From the NCBI RefSeq assembly GCF_003971255.1, contig NZ_CP034660.1, positions 124,001 through 188,000 of the forward strand: DNA of 64,000 nucleotides, read 5' to 3'. The stretch's first letter is position 1. The number at the start of each line of letters is the position of its first letter. Of the stretch, positions 27,809 to 39,442 are shown one piece after another. The notes beneath the pieces are model-generated. The model searched no databases, was not told where the DNA came from, and was given only the letters and a program-made list of their open reading frames with translations. The translations under genes and the position numbers were made by a program. This stretch comes from Colwellia sp. Arc7-635. Its GTDB lineage: Bacteria > Pseudomonadota > Gammaproteobacteria > Enterobacterales > Alteromonadaceae.

Positions 27809-27838
27809 AGTATAGAGCAACAACTCTATAAAAGTAAA
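27809..27838 (-). promoter_or_regulatory. Promoter with internal dyad for the small RNA at 27713-27802
   Basis: On the minus strand TTTACT (27838-27833) and TATACT (27814-27809) are 18 bases apart. The dyad TATAGAG-TTGTTG-CTCTATA occupies 27811-27830 with perfect 7-bp arms. It is the same arrangement as at 12909-12938. Confidence 0.7.
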
Positions 27839-27880
27839 GTCTTTACTCTAAATAAATGTGAAAAAATAATAAGGGGGCGT

Positions 27881-28102
27881 TTGGGTTGTGTTAAGTTTCT
27901 AGCTAATCACGAATGCATTGAGCGCTGGTCAGCTATAAACCATGCTAGTCGTGGACAAGTATTGAGTAATCTTTATCAAGCAGGGTTCGCAGCAGAAATT
28001 CAGCCATTCATCTTCAAAAAGAGACAAGAGTTACAATACCTTTTAATGACAAAGGTTAATACATCATGGGAGAAAAAAGAGCAGCTTGAACTAGTGCTTT
28101 GA
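27881..28102 (+). CDS. Possible small hypothetical protein (73 residues)
   Basis: Open frame from TTG 27881, preceded by AAGGGGG at a suitable distance. The product is mixed in composition (FLANHECIERWSAINHASRG...), without signal or membrane segment. No family was recognised. It could be a real small gene or a remnant. The weak start and lack of a clear promoter keep confidence low. Confidence 0.35.
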   Translation: MGCVKFLANHECIERWSAINHASRGQVLSNLYQAGFAAEIQPFIFKKRQELQYLLMTKVNTSWEKKEQLELVL

Positions 28103-28226
28103 CCCATTGAAAGCTTGTTTATATTACTAACCATTAATATATAAATAATTTAAAAATAATCATACATTTGAATCTTTCCTAATGCCTAAGTTATGATGTT
28201 GAATCACACTATAAGGAAGACTCAAA

Positions 28227-29294
28227 TTGAAAGTATGGATTAGTCTCGCTGCATTATTATCAGTATTTACTGTATTAGCTGAAAACACTCCCCCTAGTTC
28301 AATCGAAATCACAGGAAAGTTCCAATTTAAAATGGTCGATGGTAATGGGCAGATGCAACTTGGGGACTACATTAAGTCTGCATCAGATATAACTTCTTCT
28401 TCAGCCTGCTTACTCAATTTTAGTGCCGATGACGATTTTTATAATTCATACTCCGGTGGCTTAAATATTGTAACTGAAGACAATAGTAATATTATTCCTT
28501 ATTTCCAAATTGAATCGCAATACATTGATGGAAATAGTCGATATTGGACAAAAAAAATTAAGCAGGTCACTTATAGGATTGGGACTTATAAAATAAGTGA
28601 CGAAAGTTGGTCACAAGAAACTATTAAAGGTAACCATTTCTTATTCGCACCGTCCATTGAGCAAGGACAGCTTGCATTTCACGAGCTATCCATGGGACAG
28701 CCTCTTTTGATCGAAATGACTAGAGAAGAACTACCAAAAAACATAACAATCATAGTTCCTCCGCTTTCATCTAAGGTAGCTTCTTTTGTGAGAAAGTGCT
28801 TTAAACTGATGGATGAGAATGCAGTTGCTTCAAATAACAAAACTGCTCCAGAAGCAAGCTCACGAAGCAATAACGAAGAACAAGTGCTTGGCGAAGATGT
28901 AAAAAGTGAAGTACGTTATGCATTTGAGCTGTATAAAGAAAATGAAGTTAAAAAAGCGGTTAAAGTTCTGATCAATACGGTTACATACTCCCCTTATGAG
29001 GAAGCTTATGTAGCTAGGTTTGTAGGTGTTTTTTTAGCATCATCTGGAGATGACAATAAGCTTGCCATTAGCCATCTCAATAAAGCAGTAGAACTCAATA
29101 TTTTGAAAGTTGCTGATCATGCTGAAAGTTTAAAGTTACTTGCTGACCTGAACCTATCTGAATCACATTATGCTAAAGCTCTTAAATCATATAATGCTTG
29201 GCTAGCTATTACTGACAATGACGCAAGTGTGATACAAGATCGTTTAGACAAGATTCAAGTAGGGTTAAGTTCAGTAGAAGAAATTGAACATTAA
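28227..29294 (+). CDS. Unrecognised secreted protein with C-terminal TPR-like repeats
   Basis: A 355-residue protein starting at TTG 28227 behind AAGGA. Signal peptide KVWISLAALLSVFTVLA. Residues 20-190 look beta-rich and match no family I know. A Ser/Asn/Glu-rich linker lies near 200-220. The last 130 residues form helical pairs resembling tetratricopeptide repeats (AFELYKENEVKKAVKVLIN, AISHLNKAVELNILKVADHAESLKLLADLNL, YAKALKSYNAWLAI). The protein at 29312 follows after 17 bases, so they are probably co-transcribed. A TPR plus a secreted beta domain suggests an envelope scaffold, which is inference only. Confidence 0.75.
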   Translation: MKVWISLAALLSVFTVLAENTPPSSIEITGKFQFKMVDGNGQMQLGDYIKSASDITSSSACLLNFSADDDFYNSYSGGLNIVTEDNSNIIPYFQIESQYIDGNSRYWTKKIKQVTYRIGTYKISDESWSQETIKGNHFLFAPSIEQGQLAFHELSMGQPLLIEMTREELPKNITIIVPPLSSKVASFVRKCFKLMDENAVASNNKTAPEASSRSNNEEQVLGEDVKSEVRYAFELYKENEVKKAVKVLINTVTYSPYEEAYVARFVGVFLASSGDDNKLAISHLNKAVELNILKVADHAESLKLLADLNLSESHYAKALKSYNAWLAITDNDASVIQDRLDKIQVGLSSVEEIEH

Positions 29295-29311
29295 AAGGGA
29301 ACTATGGACTT

Positions 29312-29851
29312 ATGAGAATTATTTTTTTATTACTTTGGGTTACTTCTTTTTACGTTAGCTCAAGCACTCAATATCAGTCGTGGTGGATTGCAAAAGCTCA
29401 TAACAAGGGCTTTTGTACTTTAGAATATGATGGCTCTTTCAATTCTCATGAAGGAGGAAGGCTTAAAGTATTTATTGGCGCAGCATATTTTGGGGATGCT
29501 TTTAGCTTTAATGACCAAGACATCACCAAAGGTGCCGAAAACGGTTTAGTTGCACTAAAATTAAAAGTATCAACTATGAATGTCCAATATCCAATAGCCA
29601 CAGATCTTTTAGAAGTGAAAATATATGGCAATATATTTTCACTTAAGAAAATTTCGTCAGATGATGTCGATATATATCAAGTTATTATAAAGGGTGATGA
29701 AGCCAATCAATTATTAAAAAGATTTTCATTAGAGTCATCGATCCAACTTATGTTCGACATACCTTCAAACCCTGAATACTTAATTAATATTTCAAATGAA
29801 ATGTTTAAAGTAAATCATGAAATGTTTAAAGCTTGTACCAACAGCATATAA
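29312..29851 (+). CDS. Unrecognised secreted protein
   Basis: A 179-residue protein with signal MRIIFLLLWVTSFYVSSS and ribosome site GGGA. It has just two Cys after the signal (GFCTLEY near residue 36 and FKACTNSI at the end), which could form one disulfide. No family was recognised. Its size and beta-rich look recall the N-terminal part of its operon partner at 28227, but I see no clear homology. Confidence 0.7.
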   Translation: MRIIFLLLWVTSFYVSSSTQYQSWWIAKAHNKGFCTLEYDGSFNSHEGGRLKVFIGAAYFGDAFSFNDQDITKGAENGLVALKLKVSTMNVQYPIATDLLEVKIYGNIFSLKKISSDDVDIYQVIIKGDEANQLLKRFSLESSIQLMFDIPSNPEYLINISNEMFKVNHEMFKACTNSI

Positions 29852-29912
29852 TTATTTATAGGAACGGCAAAAATAAAATGAGTAGTAGTCATTACAAGGA
29901 AAATCAGCAAAC

Positions 29913-30308
29913 ATGTTAAAAGTTTTTGTGTTAATTGGTGTCCTAATAATCAGCTATTTTTCTTACCTAATTTGGTGGAAACCTATACCTGAAATTCCTC
30001 AAATTGCTTTCGTTCTTAAGAATCATTTTCAAAAATCAGGTATTCAAACTAAAGTAACTTCGATTCCTTATTCAGTAAGCGGAGTCGTTGCTTATATTGA
30101 ATACGCAATTGATGATTATCCTGTAGCAATATCAGTGAGTGTATACCAAGATGAAAATGCAGCTAAAAATGCACTTGGTTTAATTGAGCAAAGCCCTAAC
30201 CTAAACTTTCCTGTTCAAAATGGAGAGTTATTACTTTTCTTGGTTCATGGGGAGAAGGGTGATCTGACAAAAAATATTTTGAGTGCTTTTAAGTCATTTG
30301 AAATTTGA
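29913..30308 (+). CDS. Unrecognised membrane-anchored small protein
   Basis: 131 residues: one N-terminal membrane helix (MLKVFVLIGVLIISYFSYLIWW), then a soluble domain of about 100 residues with alternating strands (VVAYIEYAIDDYPVAISVSVYQDENAAKNALG). The domain should face the periplasm. It is 61 bases after the previous gene and in the same direction. There is no family match from memory. Confidence 0.65.
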   Translation: MLKVFVLIGVLIISYFSYLIWWKPIPEIPQIAFVLKNHFQKSGIQTKVTSIPYSVSGVVAYIEYAIDDYPVAISVSVYQDENAAKNALGLIEQSPNLNFPVQNGELLLFLVHGEKGDLTKNILSAFKSFEI

Positions 30309-30411
30309 CGATTTCAGGCACTAAACTGCCCCTAAGCCATTAAAAATGGTTAAGTTAAAATTAAAACGAACATAAGTCACTAACTAATATTGAGGTACGG
30401 ATGCTAACACA

Positions 30412-30912
30412 ATGCAATTAACTCCATCTCCATCTCCATCAGAATCAGAATCGATTAAGCGATTTCACTGGTCTATTTTTTATACACAGCTAATGATGTT
30501 TCTCTATAGTGTGGGAGGAACAATAGGTGTTTTCTTTTTATATTCACAGTCTTTACCAGCTATCGCTCATTGGTCTTCTATAGCAATACTTATCGCATCT
30601 ATGACTGGTGTATATGGACTGTATAAACGAGCGCTTTATGGTTATCTAATTGGAATTGTTTTTAATATCTGGTATTTGACCAAGAATGTATTCGATTTTA
30701 TTAGTAGAGAAGAGGATGCAGGTAAATTGGCTATCGGTGATGGCTTCTTAGATCCAGTAAATCAGGGCGAATTAGCTGGTGCTGTATCAGCCGAATTATA
30801 TACCCCAATGATATTGGTAGGTCTTTTCTCTTTGAGTCTCTTACATTTCATTCTTTCAAAGAATATTAAATCAGAGTTTTTCGGTAAAAATATAAATGTC
30901 GTTAGCGAATAA
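30412..30912 (+). CDS. Unrecognised four-helix membrane protein
   Basis: 166 residues with about four hydrophobic segments (for example LMMFLYSVGGTIGVFFLY, IAILIASMTGVYGLY, YGYLIGIVFNIWYL, MILVGLFSLSLLHFIL). The N-terminus LTPSPSPSESES is encoded by short near-repeats (CCATCT then GAATCA), so the repeat could vary in length. The function is unknown. Last of four codirectional unrecognised genes. Confidence 0.65.
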   Translation: MQLTPSPSPSESESIKRFHWSIFYTQLMMFLYSVGGTIGVFFLYSQSLPAIAHWSSIAILIASMTGVYGLYKRALYGYLIGIVFNIWYLTKNVFDFISREEDAGKLAIGDGFLDPVNQGELAGAVSAELYTPMILVGLFSLSLLHFILSKNIKSEFFGKNINVVSE

Positions 30913-31073
30913 GCCTTCATAAAAAATCAAATATGAACAGTAGTCAATAGCACTTTTTGATGTAAGAGTATGATATTTATCAGGCCACCCATAATAACTT
31001 CTCTAGAATTTACTTAAATAACACATAAACATTTCTTAGTTATAATGGCTGTCATGATTCGAAACTTGTTTTT

Positions 31074-31337
31074 TTAGTGGCGTTTATCGTTATCTTTTAA
31101 TTCTCGCATCCCAATCAATCGACCAAAGAATGTCGATAAGCCTATTGTTTTTCGAACTCGTTCTGCCCACAAACCGCCAATAATAAATCCGACAAAGCCA
31201 CATAGCGGAACGGTTAAGCTGTAGAGTTCACCAGCTTGCATACTGATAATAAAACCAATGATCAGTCCTGCTATCGTGGGTGATGCTGCAACGGCTAACC
31301 ACAGTAATGATTGCGCTATAAATGCTAAAAATTTCAT
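31074..31337 (-). CDS. Small two-helix membrane protein
   Basis: 87 residues: two or three hydrophobic segments (FIAQSLLWLAVAASPTIAGLIIGFII, LCGFVGFIIGGLWA) and a basic, cytoplasmic-looking C-terminus (ERVRKTIG, KDNDKRH). Ribosome site AAGGA. It is alone on its strand downstream of the merR gene, 257 bases away. The function is unknown. Confidence 0.65.
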   Translation of the reverse strand: MKFLAFIAQSLLWLAVAASPTIAGLIIGFIISMQAGELYSLTVPLCGFVGFIIGGLWAERVRKTIGLSTFFGRLIGMRELKDNDKRH

Positions 31338-31594
31338 CTGCTATCCTTGAATCGACTTAAGTTGCTAGCCGTATATTGATCGTCAATAATCACTGTAAAT
31401 GAAAGCAGAAAAATATGCTTTGATGCTATTGTGAAGTGTTTTTTGTAATAATTATAACAACTTAACAGCAAAGTTGATTGCACTCAATCTTAGTGGTGAG
31501 TTTAGATAGCGAGTTTAGGGGATTTGAGTCTAAAACTTAGATTATGTGTAGGCGATGATTCGTCATAGCACTGCTAACTGCTAGCCGTTAATCG

Positions 31595-31993
31595 TTAACA
31601 AGGGCTCTCTTGTTGTAGATTTTTTAATATTTCGCATTCGCCAATCATGTTGTTTGGGCATGAGCTCGCCAAGGTGTGTAATGTTTTTTCTAGTAAGGTT
31701 AATTCGCTGATCGTTTGACGTACTTTTTCTAATTGTTGGGCGATTAGCGCATCGACTTCACTGCATGATGATGTTTTGTCTTTTTGTCCTTGAATGAGAG
31801 TTTTTATTTGCTCTAGTGGAATTTGTAGCTCTCGACACCGCCTGATGAAAATCAATCGCTCAACATCTATTGCGCTGTACTCACGATAGCCATTACTATT
31901 GCGTGCTGCTTTTGGAAGTAAGCCGACGGTTTCATAATATCTGATGGTTTTGCTCAATACTTTGGTGATGGTAGACAGCTGATTTATTTTCAT
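31595..31993 (-). CDS. MerR family divalent-metal-responsive regulator (CadR/ZntR-type)
   Basis: 132 residues. The N-terminal winged helix reads LSTITKVLSKTIRYYETVGLLP and NGYREYSAIDVERLIFIRRCREL. Cys are at 77, 112 and 120 (and 132). In CueR the Cu(I) ligands are C112 and C120 and position 77 is Ser. A Cys here is the mark of sensors for divalent ions such as Zn, Cd or Pb. It is divergent from the efflux operon, and a MerR-type promoter with a 19-base spacer lies between (31999-32029). Direct control of czcICBA is therefore very likely. Confidence 0.9.
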   Translation of the reverse strand: MKINQLSTITKVLSKTIRYYETVGLLPKAARNSNGYREYSAIDVERLIFIRRCRELQIPLEQIKTLIQGQKDKTSSCSEVDALIAQQLEKVRQTISELTLLEKTLHTLASSCPNNMIGECEILKNLQQESPC

Positions 31994-31998
31994 TACAC

Positions 31999-32029
31999 TT
32001 GACCTTACTCTTGCAGTAAGGTTTATGAT
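31999..32029 (+). promoter_or_regulatory. MerR-type promoter/operator of the metal efflux operon
   Basis: TTGACC (31999-32004) and TATGAT (32024-32029) are separated by 19 bases, the overlong spacer that MerR activators correct by DNA distortion. The dyad ACCTTAC-N7-GTAAGGT (32002-32008, 32016-32022) lies in the spacer. It reads toward the czc genes and starts six bases from the merR start codon. Confidence 0.9.
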
Positions 32030-32135
32030 ACCTGTATAAATGGCTTATTCAATCAAGAACAAGCCGATGCCGACATTTATTTTTAATGTCATTGTGGTGG
32101 GCGAAGCCCCTAATAAGTAAGCAAAACTGTATTTT

Positions 32136-32564
32136 ATGATGCTATTACATAAAATTTTACAACAACGAAAAGTACAAAGATGTTTCAATCTTTGTAGTTA
32201 TTTGATGGTCGCCATGTTTGCGTTGCAGTCAGTGTTCGCTGCGGCAAGTGGCTGTGCTTACGACACCGACATTAAATTTTCCGCTGCAACTGCGTTGCAA
32301 TTAAGTGCTGTAGAGCCTGAAATTACTGAAGTTTTTGACCTTGTTACGGGCCGTGATGCTGTTCTAACGTCAGAAAGTAGCCAAGATGAATGCGCTGACC
32401 ATAACAGCAACTGTTGCGCTTGCTGTGCTAGTAGTATGTTAACTGCGCTGCCTGAGGCGGTAAAAATAAAAGCGAGTCTGTTTTTATTTAAAGCTTTAAA
32501 ATCAACACCCATCGATTCACATTTCTACGCTTTACTTCGTCCTCCAAAACCTGCAATTACTTAA
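32136..32564 (+). CDS. CzcI/CopL-like Cys-rich exported protein
   Basis: 142 residues with a hydrophobic N-terminal segment (LMVAMFALQSVFAAASG) and a metal-ligand cluster DECADHNSNCCACCAS. The end LLRPPKPAIT recalls the RPP-type tail of CzcI/CopL/DUF2946 proteins found first in metal resistance operons. These are thought to act in periplasmic metal handling or signalling. It is the first gene after the MerR-controlled promoter. Homology is by layout and motif only. Confidence 0.7.
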   Translation: MMLLHKILQQRKVQRCFNLCSYLMVAMFALQSVFAAASGCAYDTDIKFSAATALQLSAVEPEITEVFDLVTGRDAVLTSESSQDECADHNSNCCACCASSMLTALPEAVKIKASLFLFKALKSTPIDSHFYALLRPPKPAIT

Positions 32565-32783
32565 CTCAATTTCCGTTAATTTACTGCTCATTTGTCACGG
32601 TTAGCATAATGCTCTTTTGCATTACGTTTACATTCAAATGAAAGTGCATCAAGTGTTTCTCCTTGATTTGCTTTTTTGTGGACAGCACGTTCAAAAAATT
32701 AATGGCATTGAGATTAGTCTTCATTATTTTTTACTGGCTTAAAAACCATATATTACTGATATAAAATCGAGGATAAAACCTAA

Positions 32784-34148
32784 ATGTTTCACACTACTCC
32801 AGTGTCCTTAAAGGGCGGGAAACTTTCAGTGCTAGCAAAAAAATGGCTAGCGGTGGCAAGTTTACTCGTCGTTAATTTTTGCTTATACAGCCCTTTGTCT
32901 TTAGCCGATGGCGTTGACAGTGCGGGCACAGAAGAAAAAGTTTTAACATTATCTGCTGCTATTAAAAAAACACTGCAAGATAACCCTGAACTGAAAGTAT
33001 TTCAGTTTCGTCAAGAAGGTCTGGCTGGGCAATTACAAAGTCAGCGTTTAAAGCCCGCTTATACCATAGGTTTTGACGTAGAAAACTTTGCCGGAACCGG
33101 CGATATAGGCGTGCTTGATAGCACTGAATTTACTGTTTCTCTTTCTTCAGTTTTAGAAATGGGCGACAAAAGAGCGGCACGTGTTGGTGTTGTTAACAGC
33201 AGAAGCTCGCAACTTATCGCGCAACGTAAAATTAAAGCACTGAATTTGTTGAGTGCAGTGACCCGACGATACATTGATGTGCTGAGCGCACAAGAGCGTT
33301 TAGCTTTGGCACAAGAAGCGACAACACTGGCAGAAAACACGTTAACTGAAGTAGAAAAGCGTGCTAAAGCAGGGGCGGCACCAAAAGCAGAAGTTAAACG
33401 AGCACTTGCCGGTGTTGGCAATGCCCGGTTAATTGCGTCGTCGGAGCAACAACAGTTTGAGTATACAAAAGTTGCGTTGGCAATGATGTGGCAACAAACT
33501 ACACCGTCATTTACGCAAGTGGCGGGTGACTTATTTCGATTTTCTACCGATGTATCATTTAAAAAACTCTATGCCAAAGTACAACAAAACCCTGAGATTT
33601 TAATTTATGCAGCAGAAGAGCGAGTAAGAGATGCCGAACTACGTTTAGCTCGTACGGCGTCAAATGCAGATATAACCTGGTCGGTAGGTGTAAGACAAAT
33701 TCAAGATATCAATGATACTGCGCTGACGGCAGGTTTTAGCATGCCATTATTTTCTTCGCAGCGTAACACCGGAGCAATCATATCTAGTCAGGCTGCTCGT
33801 GATGAAGTTGTTGTTAAAAAAGCAGCAACATTGCTAGCTCTACACAGCCAATTATATCGAGCATACGCCAATAGAAAACAAGCTGTTTTTACCGCTACAA
33901 ATTTGAAGAACGGTATTATTCCGACGTTAACTGAGGCATTGCACGAAACTCGCATTGCCTACCAACGCGGTCGTTATAGCTATCTAGATTATTTAACCGC
34001 TAGACAAGAATTACTTTTTGCTCGTCGCGTCATGATTGAGTCTGCAGCAGCAGCTTTGCGATACGGTACTGAAATAGAGCAATTAATCGCTGAGCCTTTA
34101 CCCGCCTCCCAATATGGCTTTACGTCGACAATTCACGATGAATTTTAA
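32784..34148 (+). CDS. czcC: TolC-family outer-membrane factor of metal efflux pump
   Basis: 454 residues: an outer-membrane channel of the CzcC/CusC type. Export signal in KWLAVASLLVVNFCLYSPLSLA. Two OEP repeats of long helices (LTLSAAIKKTLQDNPELKVFQ; FKKLYAKVQQNPEILIYAAEE) and the family feature of short glycine-containing strands between. The C-terminal half has YQRGRYSYLDYLTARQELL, typical of CzcC. It is followed by the fusion protein gene ten bases later. Confidence 0.9.
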   Translation: MFHTTPVSLKGGKLSVLAKKWLAVASLLVVNFCLYSPLSLADGVDSAGTEEKVLTLSAAIKKTLQDNPELKVFQFRQEGLAGQLQSQRLKPAYTIGFDVENFAGTGDIGVLDSTEFTVSLSSVLEMGDKRAARVGVVNSRSSQLIAQRKIKALNLLSAVTRRYIDVLSAQERLALAQEATTLAENTLTEVEKRAKAGAAPKAEVKRALAGVGNARLIASSEQQQFEYTKVALAMMWQQTTPSFTQVAGDLFRFSTDVSFKKLYAKVQQNPEILIYAAEERVRDAELRLARTASNADITWSVGVRQIQDINDTALTAGFSMPLFSSQRNTGAIISSQAARDEVVVKKAATLLALHSQLYRAYANRKQAVFTATNLKNGIIPTLTEALHETRIAYQRGRYSYLDYLTARQELLFARRVMIESAAAALRYGTEIEQLIAEPLPASQYGFTSTIHDEF

Positions 34149-34158
34149 GAGATTTACT

Positions 34159-35214
34159 ATGACTATTACCAGCACCACTATCGGCACCACAATGTACTCG
34201 AATACCTGCAACAAAATTAAATTCCTTGGATTACTGCTACTGGTCACTTCGTTAGGTGGCACCATGTTAAGTAAAAATGCTTTGGCTAGTGACGAGCACG
34301 GTAAAGCTGAAGCTCATATGGATAAAGGTTCAGCTCACGGTAAAGACAAGCATGAAGCAGGGCATGAAACGGAACATGAAGACGAGCACGAAACAGGGCA
34401 TCACGAGGAAGAAGGCCATATCGAAATTTCAATTGATGATGCTGCGAATGCTGGGATCATCAATGCTAGCGCAAGTGCCGGTCATATTAAGAACATCACT
34501 ACTGTTTATGGTCGTGTTGTGGTTAAACCTGACAGCATTAGTCAGGTGCGCGCTCGCTTTCCTGGTTTGATCACCAAGTTAGATGTCAATGTTGGCGATG
34601 TTGTTAAGGCTGGCGATACCGTTGTGCAAGTTGAATCTAGTGATAGTTTGAGACGTTATGACATTACAGCGCCAATTTCAGGGCTGATAAGTGCCCGATA
34701 TGCTAATGCAGGCGAACTAGCAAATCAGCAACAGCTGTTAACCATCGAGAATTATGAGCAGCTATGGGTTGAATACAATATTTTTCCGAGTCAACAACAA
34801 GTAATTGAAAAGAAACAACAAGTGACTGTTTCTTCTGCAAGTATGACGGCACAATCAAGCATTATGCATTTAATGGCAAATAAAAATCAGCCATTTATGA
34901 CCGCGGTAGTAGCATTAGATAATAGCGCTGGCAAATGGATTCCAGGACAAATGTTAACCGGTGAAGTGGTTACGGCTCATCGCTCGGTTGCTTTGGTGAT
35001 TGATAATAGAGCTTTACAAGAAATCGAGGGGAAAACGGTTATTTTCGTTACTAATCAAGGTGGTTATGAAACGCGAGAACTGCAACTTGGTGATACCGAT
35101 GGTCAATTCAGTCAGGTACTATCAGGGCTTAATGCAGGTGAGCAATATGCGCTTATCAATAGTTATTTGCTTAAGGCCGATTTAGGCAAAGCTGGCGCAT
35201 CACACGCTCATTAA
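34159..35214 (+). CDS. czcB: Periplasmic membrane-fusion protein of metal efflux pump
   Basis: 351 residues from ATG 34159, chosen because AAGAGA precedes it and an upstream start (34114) would overlap czcC. After a signal-anchor segment there is a His/Glu-rich metal-binding stretch (DKHEAGHETEHEDEHETGHH). Biotinyl-lipoyl-type halves follow (RARFPGLITKLDVNVGDVVKAG, ITAPISGLISAR), then the beta-barrel domain. The His-rich segment marks Czc-type fusion proteins for Zn/Cd/Co. Eleven bases separate it from czcA. Confidence 0.9.
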   Translation: MTITSTTIGTTMYSNTCNKIKFLGLLLLVTSLGGTMLSKNALASDEHGKAEAHMDKGSAHGKDKHEAGHETEHEDEHETGHHEEEGHIEISIDDAANAGIINASASAGHIKNITTVYGRVVVKPDSISQVRARFPGLITKLDVNVGDVVKAGDTVVQVESSDSLRRYDITAPISGLISARYANAGELANQQQLLTIENYEQLWVEYNIFPSQQQVIEKKQQVTVSSASMTAQSSIMHLMANKNQPFMTAVVALDNSAGKWIPGQMLTGEVVTAHRSVALVIDNRALQEIEGKTVIFVTNQGGYETRELQLGDTDGQFSQVLSGLNAGEQYALINSYLLKADLGKAGASHAH

Positions 35215-35224
35215 GGGGAAAGGT

Positions 35225-38340
<3,116 letters not shown>

Positions 38341-38348
38341 CTGAGCAT

Positions 38349-38382
38349 AGCAGTAGCTAGACGTTTATAAGCTACTGCTTTT
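38349..38382 (+). terminator. Terminator of the czc operon
   Basis: AGCAGTAGCT and AGCTACTGCT form a 10-bp perfect stem followed by T. It lies eight bases after the restored czcA stop, which supports 38340 as the ancestral end of the gene. Confidence 0.85.
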
Positions 38383-38625
38383 ATATTGATAATAATGCTC
38401 GAACTGTTCGATAAAAAGGCATGATTTGGGGCTGTTGAGTGCGGTAAAGCAATTGTTGAGTAATGATTAAAGTGGATGAGGTTATGTGAGATCAGAAAGT
38501 GGGGCGGATTGTTGCGCAGAGCTTAGATAACTCAGGACTTGGATAACTCAGAACATAGATATTTAAAGCTTAGCTAGCTTAAGGCTTATTTGGGTCAGTG
38601 TTTTAGCTTAATCAAATGGACAAAA

Positions 38626-38658
38626 ACCGTTGGCTTACGTTGCCAACGGTAGTTTTTT
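38626..38658. terminator. Bidirectional terminator before the DUF4282 gene end
   Basis: ACCGTTGGC and GCCAACGGT form a 9-bp stem with T tracts on both strands. On the minus strand it ends the gene at 38674. Nothing convincing is transcribed into it from the left. Confidence 0.8.
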
Positions 38659-38673
38659 CAATTGAATTGAGTG

Positions 38674-38934
38674 TTAGTTTGATTTTTCTTCAGACTTGTT
38701 CGCTATTTTTTGTAAATTTTCATGGATCTTAAACAGAACAATTAGTAGCTCACACCAAATTCTTGAACCAATAGCACCACCGATAATGATACCTAAACCG
38801 GCAAAAACACCACCACCATATTCGTTGAACATAGTGCCTAAGCCCGTAATTACAGAGCCTAACAACATTAACCAATAAACAAATGTGATGATTTTTGGGG
38901 TTAACATCGAATCAAAGAAAAAAATGTCTTTCAC
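38674..38934 (-). CDS. DUF4282 membrane protein
   Basis: 86 residues with FFFDSMLTPKIITFVYWLMLLGS and SRIWCELLIVLFKIHENL, the two conserved parts of DUF4282. Two membrane helices. The function is unknown. It stands alone between terminators. Confidence 0.82.
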   Translation of the reverse strand: MKDIFFFDSMLTPKIITFVYWLMLLGSVITGLGTMFNEYGGGVFAGLGIIIGGAIGSRIWCELLIVLFKIHENLQKIANKSEEKSN

Positions 38935-39442
38935 AGGTAAATCCTTTTTTTATTAATAACTCCATTAAATTTAACGCTAGGCTAGCGGAGTCATGACAGC
39001 CTAACGGCTATATTCCCTATGTGTCAGAGTAATTTTGAATTACTGACTACAAATAAACTTATACTAAATCTTTTATATTTCAAAGTTTTAATTTTATTTT
39101 TTGCGTTGTTGTGAATAAAGTAATGACTGTTAACGTAATATAATTTTTTTGTTTCAATTTTGAGAGAAAACGTTAGCAGGTAAAGCCTTGTTCTCATGTT
39201 ATGTATCATCAAAAGAGCTCTTGAAGTTGAGAGCTATATGAGAAATAAAAAACATTTAGTGCTGATTCGCCACGCTATAAAACCTTATAGCAAACATATA
39301 ACTACCACTAAATTTATTAATTTCAGGGTCGTCTGGTTTTTGGCGTTTTTCTAGTCAATACTGTCTTTGTAGGTTCTTGAAAATTTTTATCATATTGATT
39401 GCTAGATAAACTAAAAATAATAAAAACGGAGGTAAGTGACAG
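38935..39442. other. Divergent intergenic region
   Basis: About 500 AT-rich bases between the DUF4282 gene and the receiver-hemerythrin gene. An inverted repeat GCTATAA-AACC-TTATAGC occurs at 39274-39291. GGAGG about ten bases before 39443 is the ribosome site of the next gene. No RNA gene or c-di-GMP riboswitch was recognised. Confidence 0.4.

Noticed and set aside
27635-27823. 62-codon minus-strand frame over the second RNA gene
   Set aside because: It starts inside the RNA promoter, runs through the terminator and matches no conserved frame in the paralogous copy.
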